Assembly: GCA_937872515.1 (NCBI GenBank)
Contig: CALMSX010000102.1
Coordinates: 1 to 35,713 of the forward strand
Length of the DNA stretch: 35,713 bases
Direction: 5' to 3'
Source: an uncultured Bacteroidota bacterium
Lineage (GTDB): Bacteria > Bacteroidota > Bacteroidia > Chitinophagales > Saprospiraceae
Shown here: one piece after another, positions 27,597 to 35,713 of the stretch
Layout: each line of letters begins with the position of its first letter
Numbering within the stretch: position 1 is the first letter of the stretch
Position numbers and translations under genes: made by a program
The notes under the pieces: generated by a model
What the model saw: the letters and a program-made list of their open reading frames with translations, nothing else
Told to the model about the DNA's origin: nothing
Databases searched by the model: none

Positions 27597-28155
27597 TTAC
27601 CAAATACTTAATGGATGGTGCCGAATTCTCTACCAGTCTTTACAAGCCGTAGGTTTGTTGAGACTATTATCTACTCATTATCATATAGCATAATAGGTGC
27701 CCTCAAAATAATTTAGTGAAGTACTTGGGAAATGATTTTTCAATGGTATAGATCAAGCTGATGAAAAAGCTAAAGACTACTTTTAGAGGAAGAAAGTTAG
27801 GAGGTATTTATCTATAAACCAAAATAACACTGAAATGACAATGTGAGAAGTAAAATACTTTTAACTAGCTATCCTTAACCTTTGCCTCAGCCATTGCTCC
27901 TTGTAACTTTTTACTTAATAATAACTCTGACAATTTTCCATAAAATCTCAAGCCCATGAGCATCAATATTAATCTGATTTACAAATATTTACCCTCATGA
28001 TTTTCCATTAAAATCCAATAATCTGGCGAAAATTGGAACTTTTTTTCATTGTTGTTGCAATACGCTGATAAAGAGCCCATTAAAAATCAATTACCCAAAA
28101 TGACCCAAAATTTAATTAATTCCACCATATTTACTTTCAATCTCAGCTCATTTAT
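27575..28155. other. Long divergent intergenic region, no gene recognised
   Basis: About 580 bp of AT-rich sequence lie between the minus-strand propeller kinase and the plus-strand hybrid regulator. All frames are broken by frequent stops and I see no tRNA, repeat or strong hairpin. The minus-strand promoter at 27567-27596 lies at its left end. I could not find a convincing TAnnTTTG box close to the plus-strand start at 28156; a match at 27650-27657 is about 500 bp away and lacks a -33 element. Confidence 0.5.
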
Positions 28156-31100
28156 ATGAAACAACGGGCATCCGTCCTCCTTTTTTTCTTTTTGTCCTTG
28201 GGTCTCCTTGCCCAAAATGAGCCTACCATTACGCAACTGACGGTCAATGACGGGCTTTCGCAGGGCATGATCTTTGATATCTTACAGACCCGAGATGGCT
28301 TTATTTGGATAGCCACCAAGGATGGACTGAATAGATACGACGGCAGCCGGTTTGAAGTTTTTTCACCCAATCCTTATGACCCCTTTGCCATTATTGGAAG
28401 TGAGGTGTGGGATCTTTTTGAAGACAGCAGGGGTTGGTTGTGGATCGGTCTGCCAGAGGGTACAGATGTTTACGACCCCCAGTCTGGTGCCTTTTTCCAC
28501 ATTAAGCATAAAAATAAATCCATCCCATCCTTTTTTATAACAGAAACAGCCGATGGAGCTGTCTGGTCGGCTAATAAACATGAGTTAATAAAGATCAAAC
28601 TCCAAAACGATCAGTTGCAGCAGGTGCTGGAGCAAAAATCCGCCTGTATAGAGGTAGCTTCTAAGTTCATCTCCCTTAAAAACCAAACTGGCGCGCCAGT
28701 TGATGATGTCTTTGTAACCCGTCTGCATCTAACCAAAGAAAAAAAACTACTCATTGGCACCAACTACGGGCTTTTTAATTTGGATACCAAAACCGAAAAG
28801 ATCACACCCACATTACCCTTCCGGGGTTACAAGGTAAATTTAATTTCAGAAAATAGAGACGGTGATTTACTGATTGGAACAGATAAGGACTTTAAACATT
28901 ATTGGTCACTGATTTCAAAAGGAAAAGTAATTCAAAAGGTCAGCCCTTTACAAAATTCATTTGTCAACGGACAACTGCTGGATGACATGGGCAATGTTTG
29001 GTTGACTCAAAACAACCATCTTATTAAATGGAAGTTATCGGAATTCCTTGCAGACGGCAAATCAGAAATAGACATATCACCAGATAGATTAAATCTTGAT
29101 TACAATAATGGTTTTGGATACATATGCCTCATGACCGATCGAAGTGGCCTGCTTTGGGCCGGTACCGCCGGTTTTGGGATTGTCAAAATAAATGAAAAGG
29201 GGCAAAAGTTTAAAACATCTCTTCCCAGAACAGGCCATCGGTTGGTTTTGGAAGACAAAGATGGGGCCCTTTATTCTGCGGTATTACCTGATAAAAAATT
29301 CACCAATAAAAACTTTGAGACCAGTGCAGCCAATGCCGATTTCCCAATACTTGAAGTCAATGGACGCAAAGCCCTGGTCAATGATCGCGATGGAAACCTT
29401 TGGTGGCTTGCAAATAAATTGAAACGAAAAGACAAAAATACTAAGATCATTTCTTCTTTTGCTTTTCAGGGATTAGCGCTATTGTATGATCGCCATGATA
29501 AATTAATTAGTGTTAGTGAAAAAGGCATCCATCGATTTGACCCAATAACACAAAAAGCGCAGGATTTCCCTTTTGATCATCCACAAAAAATAGTAAGTGA
29601 AAACTCCAACTTTTTATACGAAGATCAATCAGGCATCATTTGGATATTTGGACTAGAAGGTTTGATCAAAGCGATCCCTCAAAAGTCAGGTTATCATTTT
29701 GTTTACTATATTAACAATCCTAAAGATCAAAACACACTTTCCATCAATAATGTGATGAGTGTGGCAGATGATCCGCTGGAACCCTCTCATTACTTATGGG
29801 TGGGCACGAAAGGAGGTGGATTGAATCGCCTGGATAAAAAGACCGGGACCTTTAAAAAATTCAGTAAGGAACATGGCTTGCCCGATAATGTGATCTATAG
29901 CATTCTGGCAGAAGACAAAGCACAAAATGGAGCGGCTAGCAGTTATATATGGATGAGCACCAATAAAGGGCTTTGTCGCTTTGATGTACAAAAACACGCA
30001 AGCAAAAATTTTACCGTAAAGGATGGATTGCAAGACAATGAGTTTAATGCCAATGGCTATTTGAAAACCAGAGACGGTCATTTGATTTTTTGTGGCATCA
30101 ATGGCATCAATCTTTTCCATCCCCATCAATTGCATTACAATCAGACCATTCCTCAAGTGCAGATTACCGGTTTGATCGTAAATAATAACAGAATAAAAAT
30201 TGATCGTCTGGTACCCATTGAATTGGCTGCTGATCAAAACTTACTCAATTTTGAATTTGCCGCACTCGAATTTACCAACCCAAGCCAAAACCTTTATAAA
30301 TACCAATTAATCGGCCTTGACGACAAGTGGGTGGATCTGGGCTATAAAAACAACATCCAATTTGCCAATTTGGCGCCGGGCCATTATACCTTTAGGGTGA
30401 GAGGCAGCAACAATGATGGATTGTGGAGCAAAGATGCAGCGGAATTGAAATTTGTGATCAACAGTCCCTGGTATGCAAGTTGGTGGGCTTACCTTTGTTA
30501 TGGTTTGCTACTGGCTTTTATTATCAGAAGTTTTTACCAATACAAGATCAACGAAAAATTTAAGCAACAGGAAACCAACCAACTCAGAGAAATGGATGAG
30601 TTTAAGAGCCGTTTCTTCACCAACATCACCCATGAGTTCCGCACACCCCTCACCGTCATTTTGGGTGTAAGCGATCAATTGGCCAAAGAACAAAAAGACC
30701 AAAACCAGGTAAAAAAAATTGAACTGATCAAAAGAAATGGCGACAACCTCTTGAGACTCGTCAATCAAATTCTGGATTTATCCAAACTGGAATCTCAAAC
30801 CTTGCAACTCAATTATACCCAGGGCGATGTGTTGGCTTATTTGAAATATATCACCGAGAGTTTGCATTCAGTGGCCAATGCCCAAAACCTGCTCTTAAAG
30901 GTAGAAAGTGACCACACCTCTTTACTGATGGATTACGATCCCGTAAGGTTGTTGCAAATCATGTACAATCTTTTATCGAATGCCATCAAGTTTACGCCTT
31001 CAGGAGGCAAGATCACGCTAAAAGCAAACGAGGTGGGTAACAACTTACACCTTTCTGTTGCCGATACGGGAGCGGGCATTGCAGAAGATGAGCTGACCCA

Positions 31101-32139
31101 ACTCTTCGATCGTTTTTTTCAGGCCAAAAACCAGCAACACGCCAAAACAAGTGGAACAGGCATTGGCTTGTCACTCACCAGAGAATTGGTCAGGTTGATG
31201 GGGGGTGAAATTTCTGTTGAAAGTAAAAAGGGCTTGGGTACTCAATTTAACATTGTTTTACCCATTACCCGATTGGCACCCAAAGAAAATGATCTTTCCT
31301 ACCATGACACTTCTTTATCTCAACCATCCAATCCGATAATTCCTGTAGAAAATTATCTACATCAAAACAAATACCCTACCTCTTCTACCATCTTACTGAT
31401 AGAAGACAACGCCGATGTAGTGGAATACCTTACTGCTTGCCTGCAAACCGAATTTCAGCTTGATTTTGCCTTTAATGGGCAGGCTGGTATTGAAAAAGCC
31501 CTTGAAACCCAGCCCGACCTCATCATCAGCGATGTGATGATGCCTATAAAAGATGGATTCGAGGTATTGGGCTGTCTGAAATCAGATGAAAAAACCAGCC
31601 ACATTCCTATTATTTTACTCACAGCCAGAGCCGATATCCAAAGCAGGTTGGCCGGACTGCGCAAAGGGGCAGATGCCTACCTGGCCAAGCCTTTTAACCC
31701 TGAAGAACTGATTGCCACCATCCAAAATTTGCTCGAAACCCGAAAAAAACTCCAGTTAAAATACCAACAGTTGGTGACCATTGCTCCGCCCATAAATGAT
31801 ATAAAAGCGGAGGTTGAGGATATGGAAGATCTGTTTATTCAAAAATTCAAAGCTGTAGTGAATGAAAATATCTCCAATTCCAACTTCGAAATGCCCGACC
31901 TTGAAAAGGCATTGGCCATGAGTCGCAGTCAGATCTACCGCAAAATTAAAGCCCTTACCGATAAGTCGCCCAGCCAGCTGATCAGGACTATTCGACTGCA
32001 AAAGGGACGTCACCTCCTGCTCACCACCCAGCTTACCGTTTCAGAAATAGCTTATGAAGTAGGTTATACCGCCATCAACAACTTTTCTGATGCCTATTTA
32101 GAAGAATTTGGAGAGCGACCCCTGAAAACGAGGGGTTAA
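28156..32139 (+). CDS. Hybrid two-component system regulator (propeller sensor, HK, receiver, AraC)
   Basis: This 1327-residue protein has a signal peptide (about 1-20). A periplasmic Reg_prop double propeller (about 25-650; TRDGFIWIATKDGLNRYDG, GWLWIGLPEG, LWVGTKGGGLNRLD) is followed by a Y_Y_Y domain (about 690-765), one membrane helix (about 775-793), and HisKA with His826 in ITHEFRTPLTVILG. The HATPase has NLLSNAIKFTP, DTGAGI and GTGIGLSLTREL. The receiver has Asp1126 in DLIISDVMMP, and the C-terminus is an AraC HTH (about 1225-1327; LEKALAMSRSQIYRKIKALTDKSP, VSEIAYEVGY). In Bacteroidota this architecture usually controls polysaccharide utilisation loci, but no SusC/SusD or glycosidase is seen here. 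The downstream genes encode a lipoprotein and a large secreted protein, which are its likely local targets. Confidence 0.95.
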   Translation: MKQRASVLLFFFLSLGLLAQNEPTITQLTVNDGLSQGMIFDILQTRDGFIWIATKDGLNRYDGSRFEVFSPNPYDPFAIIGSEVWDLFEDSRGWLWIGLPEGTDVYDPQSGAFFHIKHKNKSIPSFFITETADGAVWSANKHELIKIKLQNDQLQQVLEQKSACIEVASKFISLKNQTGAPVDDVFVTRLHLTKEKKLLIGTNYGLFNLDTKTEKITPTLPFRGYKVNLISENRDGDLLIGTDKDFKHYWSLISKGKVIQKVSPLQNSFVNGQLLDDMGNVWLTQNNHLIKWKLSEFLADGKSEIDISPDRLNLDYNNGFGYICLMTDRSGLLWAGTAGFGIVKINEKGQKFKTSLPRTGHRLVLEDKDGALYSAVLPDKKFTNKNFETSAANADFPILEVNGRKALVNDRDGNLWWLANKLKRKDKNTKIISSFAFQGLALLYDRHDKLISVSEKGIHRFDPITQKAQDFPFDHPQKIVSENSNFLYEDQSGIIWIFGLEGLIKAIPQKSGYHFVYYINNPKDQNTLSINNVMSVADDPLEPSHYLWVGTKGGGLNRLDKKTGTFKKFSKEHGLPDNVIYSILAEDKAQNGAASSYIWMSTNKGLCRFDVQKHASKNFTVKDGLQDNEFNANGYLKTRDGHLIFCGINGINLFHPHQLHYNQTIPQVQITGLIVNNNRIKIDRLVPIELAADQNLLNFEFAALEFTNPSQNLYKYQLIGLDDKWVDLGYKNNIQFANLAPGHYTFRVRGSNNDGLWSKDAAELKFVINSPWYASWWAYLCYGLLLAFIIRSFYQYKINEKFKQQETNQLREMDEFKSRFFTNITHEFRTPLTVILGVSDQLAKEQKDQNQVKKIELIKRNGDNLLRLVNQILDLSKLESQTLQLNYTQGDVLAYLKYITESLHSVANAQNLLLKVESDHTSLLMDYDPVRLLQIMYNLLSNAIKFTPSGGKITLKANEVGNNLHLSVADTGAGIAEDELTQLFDRFFQAKNQQHAKTSGTGIGLSLTRELVRLMGGEISVESKKGLGTQFNIVLPITRLAPKENDLSYHDTSLSQPSNPIIPVENYLHQNKYPTSSTILLIEDNADVVEYLTACLQTEFQLDFAFNGQAGIEKALETQPDLIISDVMMPIKDGFEVLGCLKSDEKTSHIPIILLTARADIQSRLAGLRKGADAYLAKPFNPEELIATIQNLLETRKKLQLKYQQLVTIAPPINDIKAEVEDMEDLFIQKFKAVVNENISNSNFEMPDLEKALAMSRSQIYRKIKALTDKSPSQLIRTIRLQKGRHLLLTTQLTVSEIAYEVGYTAINNFSDAYLEEFGERPLKTRG

Positions 32140-32493
32140 AGCTCAAAAAAGTGAGATATTAAAGTTTTTACCAATTATTCAAGGTACTTCATTTCCAAAA
32201 AAAGTCGATTTCAGGTAACCCACTGTGCCTTTCTATTTTCAACAAAAAAGGTAAAAATTATTTTTTTGGATCCAATTACATCTTATCGAAAAAATGGATT
32301 TGAAAACACCTATACACCTGTCTTTCTGATAGTTAAGATTTATGTTGCATCGGCAATGCAACCTGAGCGGTAAAGAAAAAAAGCAGCCTGCACCCTCAAA
32401 GGTAAAGCCTGAATGATGAGAGGAAGTCATTGCTGACCCGATGAAAGACTTTTGTGAAGTAATTCAATTATTAACTCACAAAATTATTTCACA
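32140..32493. other. Intergenic region with a small perfect hairpin
   Basis: There are 354 bp without a supportable gene. The clearest structure is GTTGCAT-CGGCA-ATGCAAC at 32344-32362 (7-bp perfect stem, 5-nt loop), followed by purine-rich sequence up to the lipoprotein start at 32494. It could be part of a structured leader or an upstream terminator without a U-tract. No riboswitch class was recognised, and no exact TAnnTTTG box was found near the start. Confidence 0.4.
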
Positions 32494-33003
32494 ATGAAAT
32501 CAACACAATTATTAGTAGTACTTTTTGCCACCTTGATGGTAAGTTTCTCCTGCAAGCAGGCAGATAAAGCAGAAGATGTTTCATCAACTGAAGTGACCAC
32601 CACACCTGCTACCGATCTTAACGCTTTAAAAGCAGAAATCCAGGCCATAGAAGATGAGTGGGAAGCGGCCTCCAATTCCAAAAATGGTGCAGCCATCCTC
32701 GACTTTTATGCAGATGATGCGGTCAGCTTTAGCAACAACCAGCCCATGTTGGTAGGAAAAGAAGCGATCAAAAAAGACATAGAAGCAGGACTGGCCAAAC
32801 AAAAAGAAGGCAATACCGTAAGTTATGAAACCCTGGATATATATGGTGATCAAAACCTCGTCACCGAAACCGGTAAAACAACCGTTACTGACGCTAGCGG
32901 CAAAGTAATATACACCGGAAAGTACATGGCTGTATGGCAAAAGCAGGATGGCAAATGGAAAACCATCAGAGATATTTACAACGACGACGCCAAAGAAAAA
33001 TAA
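32494..33003 (+). CDS. DUF4440/SnoaL-like lipoprotein
   Basis: This 169-residue protein has a lipoprotein signal (MKSTQLLVVLFATLMVSFSC, lipid Cys20) followed by an acidic linker rich in Thr/Glu. Residues of about 45-165 form an NTF2-like domain of the DUF4440/SnoaL type: a helix EIQAIEDEWEAASNSKNGAAILDFYADDAV, then LVGKEAIKKDIEAGL, GDQNLVTETGKTTV, and YTGKYMAVWQKQDGKWKTIRDIYNDD. Such proteins have a small-molecule-binding cone fold, and many have no known reaction. It sits 354 bp after the hybrid regulator and 33 bp before the large CTD protein, so the latter two are probably co-transcribed. There is no obvious catalytic residue set, so function is not assigned. Confidence 0.88.
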   Translation: MKSTQLLVVLFATLMVSFSCKQADKAEDVSSTEVTTTPATDLNALKAEIQAIEDEWEAASNSKNGAAILDFYADDAVSFSNNQPMLVGKEAIKKDIEAGLAKQKEGNTVSYETLDIYGDQNLVTETGKTTVTDASGKVIYTGKYMAVWQKQDGKWKTIRDIYNDDAKEK

Positions 33004-33036
33004 AACCTATTCAAGTTACCACTAAACTATATAAAT

Positions 33037-35388
33037 ATGACAACTTTATTACGAAACAAAACAGCCCAAAAGTTAGGGCAGATAGGATTGATTATATTGA
33101 TCTTATTTACCTATCATAAGTTGACTTACGGACAGACACAAACCAAGCTTAAAATTCAAAATTTCAGCCTCACAGTAGATGCTCCTAATGGGGGTATCTG
33201 TACTAACGTACCTATGGCTTATGGTTATAATGGATTTACAGGATTTGGTAATGATCCAAAAAATTTCCTCATTGGTAATGTAAAAACATCACCATTTTTA
33301 AAAGAGGCATTTGAAAAGATACCTAAAGAAAATTACTTTAAAGCAAAAGCAAGGCAACCTTTAAAATTAAACTTTACGTACTTTGCTGGTGATACCATCG
33401 TCAATGGACAAAATGCTAAAGTTCAAGCTTTTGGGAACGTAATAGGTTATTTAGGATATTCAACTCCTGATGGATTTGTCAAAAAGAACAACGATCCTAA
33501 TGCTCAGCCAGACTTACAGCTCGGTTGGACAGGTTATCAAAATGGACTTGGCAACCAACTGTCTGAGGTTACAGTAACATTTGATAAAGCATCCACGGAT
33601 GCCTTCATTGTAATCGTCGCAACTTTAAGGTATGTCAACAATTTAGACCAGGAAGTTGCAAGAAGGCAAATAAATATCATGTTACCTTTTGTAGTAGAAG
33701 GCATACTGGATCAGGCAGTAGATTCTTTGGGCCTTGTCACCGAACCCCAGATCCCCTACATGGTATTGCACGATCCTCCGGGCGATGGTAGTTTTACTGC
33801 CTTGGATCAGGCAAAAACGATTTGCAGAAGCCTTGAAACCAGCTTTGCCAACGATGAGTCCAACAACACCAATGCCTCCCTGAAACTGGGATATGCCGGA
33901 TCGGTAGGCGTAATTGTGGTGGTTGATATTGAAGTATACGTTGAGTTTTCTGGTAGCCTGAGCATTGGCGATTTCAAAATGCAATCCAAATCCAATGAAA
34001 CATGTCTAACGCTGAGCAAGGCCTTTTCAACCGCAGCCGATAATGGCTTTAAAGATGGCGGCGATTTGTTTGTAGGGTATGGCTACGATGTTGCCTATGG
34101 TGTATACCGGCAAATTGTCATCGACGACGATAGCTGTAAGGTAAGGATAGAAAAAAATCTGGTTTACCGCCCGATCAAAACACCTGAGTCCATTAGGGAA
34201 TTTGCCCTCGATGAAAGTGGCATTCTATTAGAAATAGAAAGGTTGCAAAAAGATGTAGACAATACCGCATTACCTGTCAAAACCAGAGCCGATGCCCAAA
34301 ACCAGATCAAGGTATGGAATCAGGTATTGGAGCTCAACGAAAAAAACAAAAATACAGCCTCAGCCTCCCTGGATCCCAACATTAGTTTTAGCGGTGGTAC
34401 CGGTGGCTTCACCAGGACCAAAACCCTGGAAGTATCAGAGACCAATACCATCTCTGTGGAGCACTACATTGGCGCTACTGCCGGCCTTCAAGGTGTGGTC
34501 AACATTGGTGGCTCAGGATTTTCAGCTGGATACGAATTTGCCACAGAAAAAAGATTTGGAAAAACCACCGCTCAGACAAACGCCACTGCGAATGCTCTGG
34601 CTTATACTTTTGTAGATGCCAACGGAGGAGATAAATTTAATGTAGATGTATTCAGAGATCCCATGTTCGGCACCCCGGTTTTCAAATTAAAAGAAGGCAC
34701 CATCAGCAGCTGTCCATACGAAGGTGGTTACCAAAGAGATCAACCCAAGTTGAAGCACAACGATAGCAATCAGGATTACATTGTTTCACAAGGTAACCCG
34801 GTAGGATCTTCCTCCACTTTTAAAATAGATCTATGCAATGAAAGCAATGAGACCCGCACCTACAATCTGGCCCTCAATGCAGCATCCAACTTAAATGGAG
34901 CCGTGATATCCGCCTCCGGTGTACCCCTCAATGGCAACGACGCCGGTCAGGTATATTCCATTCCCGCCAACAGCTGTTTGCAAGACCTGATCGTTGAAGT
35001 AAAACAGCTTTCTGCCAACAGTCCATTGTCGTATCCCAATCTGGAGCTGTACCTTTACTCCCCATGCGATGAAGGCATTCAATCCAGCGTCTTCGCTTCT
35101 GTCTATTTCGGCAATGCCACCTCTGTAAAAGATGTAATCGATGACCGTACATTGACGGTCTACCCCAACCCCACCTCCGGCATTTTGAATATCCAACTTG
35201 CGGATGAAATGTCGATTCACAGCATCCTACTAATAGACGCCATGGGCAGAATGGTTGACAAGATCAGCACCCATCCAACTTCTTCCCAATTGCAGATGGA
35301 TGTCGATCACCTGTCACCCGGCATGTACACCTTACAAGTAAAGACAGCCGATAAAACCCTGGTCAAAAAGGTAATGATACAGGAGTAG
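33037..35388 (+). CDS. Large T9SS-secreted protein with an HDPPG motif
   Basis: This 783-residue protein has a signal peptide with a long N-region (about 1-32, LIILILFTYHKLTYGQ). Residues of about 245-251 read HDPPGDG, inside PYMVLHDPPGDGSFTALDQ, followed by a small-residue, alternating-pattern segment (about 281-312, LKLGYAGSVGVIVVVDIEVYV...). A helical, probably coiled stretch spans 395-440, and a second Gly/Ser/Thr amphipathic beta stretch spans 468-535 (NTISVEHYIGATAGLQGVVN, GFSAGYEFATEKRFGKTTAQ). It then has DPMFGTPVFKLKEGTISSCPYEGG (about 547-570). The end is a type A T9SS sorting domain (about 705-783; LTVYPNPTSGILNI, DAMGRMVDKI, LSPGMYTLQVKT). I do not know a function for the HDPPG part. 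The two alternating segments could be membrane-insertion hairpins (speculative). Confidence 0.85.
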   Translation: MTTLLRNKTAQKLGQIGLIILILFTYHKLTYGQTQTKLKIQNFSLTVDAPNGGICTNVPMAYGYNGFTGFGNDPKNFLIGNVKTSPFLKEAFEKIPKENYFKAKARQPLKLNFTYFAGDTIVNGQNAKVQAFGNVIGYLGYSTPDGFVKKNNDPNAQPDLQLGWTGYQNGLGNQLSEVTVTFDKASTDAFIVIVATLRYVNNLDQEVARRQINIMLPFVVEGILDQAVDSLGLVTEPQIPYMVLHDPPGDGSFTALDQAKTICRSLETSFANDESNNTNASLKLGYAGSVGVIVVVDIEVYVEFSGSLSIGDFKMQSKSNETCLTLSKAFSTAADNGFKDGGDLFVGYGYDVAYGVYRQIVIDDDSCKVRIEKNLVYRPIKTPESIREFALDESGILLEIERLQKDVDNTALPVKTRADAQNQIKVWNQVLELNEKNKNTASASLDPNISFSGGTGGFTRTKTLEVSETNTISVEHYIGATAGLQGVVNIGGSGFSAGYEFATEKRFGKTTAQTNATANALAYTFVDANGGDKFNVDVFRDPMFGTPVFKLKEGTISSCPYEGGYQRDQPKLKHNDSNQDYIVSQGNPVGSSSTFKIDLCNESNETRTYNLALNAASNLNGAVISASGVPLNGNDAGQVYSIPANSCLQDLIVEVKQLSANSPLSYPNLELYLYSPCDEGIQSSVFASVYFGNATSVKDVIDDRTLTVYPNPTSGILNIQLADEMSIHSILLIDAMGRMVDKISTHPTSSQLQMDVDHLSPGMYTLQVKTADKTLVKKVMIQE

Positions 35389-35411
35389 CATATTTATAGT
35401 TAATGCAGTTT

Positions 35412-35453
35412 AGCCGGGATCTGGACCATGATGAATGGTTACAGATCTCGGCT
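35412..35453 (+). terminator. Stem-loop after the CTD protein gene, adjoining the heptamer array
   Basis: AGCCGGGATCTG (35412-35423) pairs with CAGATCTCGGCT (35442-35453) at 11 of 12 positions, with an inner ACCAT/ATGGT pair, 24 bp after the stop codon. There is no U-tract, so its role as a terminator is uncertain. The 3' arm runs into the first heptamer unit. Confidence 0.45.
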
Positions 35454-35713
35454 ACCCGCTGTCCGCTGTCGGCTGTCCGCTCACGGCTAACCGCTGTCCG
35501 CTCACGGCTAACCGCTGTCTGCTTTCGGCTAACGGCTGTCCGTTGACCGTATGCCGTTGACCGTGATCCGTTGACCGTATGCCGTTGACCGCAAGCCGTT
35601 GACCGTATGCCGTTGACCGTATGCCGTTGTCCGTGAGCCGTTGACCGTATGCCGTTGACCGTATGCCGTTGTCCGTATGCCGTTGTCCGTATGCCGTTGT
35701 CCGTATGCCGTTG
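35449..35713. repeat. Heptanucleotide tandem array, continues off right edge
   Basis: There are thirty-seven complete 7-bp units plus six bases, with no register slip. The first 13 units are of CCGCTGT / CGGCTAA / CCGCTCA type (35449-35539). From unit 14 (35540) the array becomes a 14-bp dimer, CCGTTGA (or CCGTTGT) alternating with CCGTATG, with some variant second halves (CCGTGAT, CCGCAAG, CCGTGAG). All frames meet stops, so it is non-coding. Confidence 0.92.

Noticed and set aside
27650..27657. TAGGTTTG as promoter of the hybrid regulator
   Set aside because: It matches TAnnTTTG but is about 500 bp from the start and has no -33 TTG at the right distance.
32119..32135. CCCCT...AGGGG hairpin at the end of the hybrid regulator gene as terminator
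   Set aside because: The stem is only 5 bp, overlaps the end of the coding sequence and has no U-tract.
35449..35713. CRISPR array
   Set aside because: The units are 7 bp with no unique spacers and no cas genes, so it is a simple tandem array.

Overview
The window looks like a chromosomal stretch from a member of the Bacteroidota, most plausibly Saprospiraceae-like. The signs are type IX secretion (T9SS) C-terminal sorting domains, a giant protein resembling the TANFOR family, the Bacteroidota-type tail-fibre-like C-terminus (WPDYVF / HLPNIP / LGEM), a hybrid two-component system, and candidate promoters with the Bacteroidota -7 box TAnnTTTG. The placement is inferred from protein character, not from a marker gene.

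Layout. (1) 1-11995, minus strand: a tight surface-protein operon read from 11995 down: an outer-membrane barrel, a 2249-residue TANFOR-like exported protein (ATGA overlap), a multi-Fn3 protein, a small T9SS-CTD protein, and a tail-collar-like repeat protein that runs off the left edge. (2) 11996-18024: a signalling island. A lone 7TM histidine kinase (plus strand, 12294) converges on a minus-strand operon made of a NarL-type response regulator (17950) and two paralogous DISMED2-7TM kinases. One paralogue keeps the phosphoacceptor His but has lost the ATP-binding motifs. The other keeps the ATP-binding motifs but has Tyr in place of His. (3) 18095-23628, minus: a tail-fibre-like repeat protein, a BNR-type beta-propeller protein, and an orphan CTD-like ORF. 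(4) 23748-27553, minus: a beta-propeller LytS-type kinase with its LytTR regulator. (5) 28156-35388, plus: a hybrid two-component regulator, a DUF4440-like lipoprotein and a large T9SS-CTD exported protein. (6) 35449 to the right edge: a tandem array of 7-bp units in perfect register.

How it may work together. A 20-bp element (ATAGTTCATTTGTGGTAAAT and close variants) occurs twice upstream of the surface operon and once upstream of the NarL-type regulator. The proximal copy lies exactly 23 bp from a candidate -7 box in both cases, and neither promoter has a -33 TTG. This suggests that the regulator activates its own operon and the surface operon, with phosphate supplied by the complementary kinase pair acting as an obligate heterodimer. 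That pair and its operator are the most unusual system in the window. The biochemical model is inference; the missing residues and the repeated element can be read directly from the sequence.
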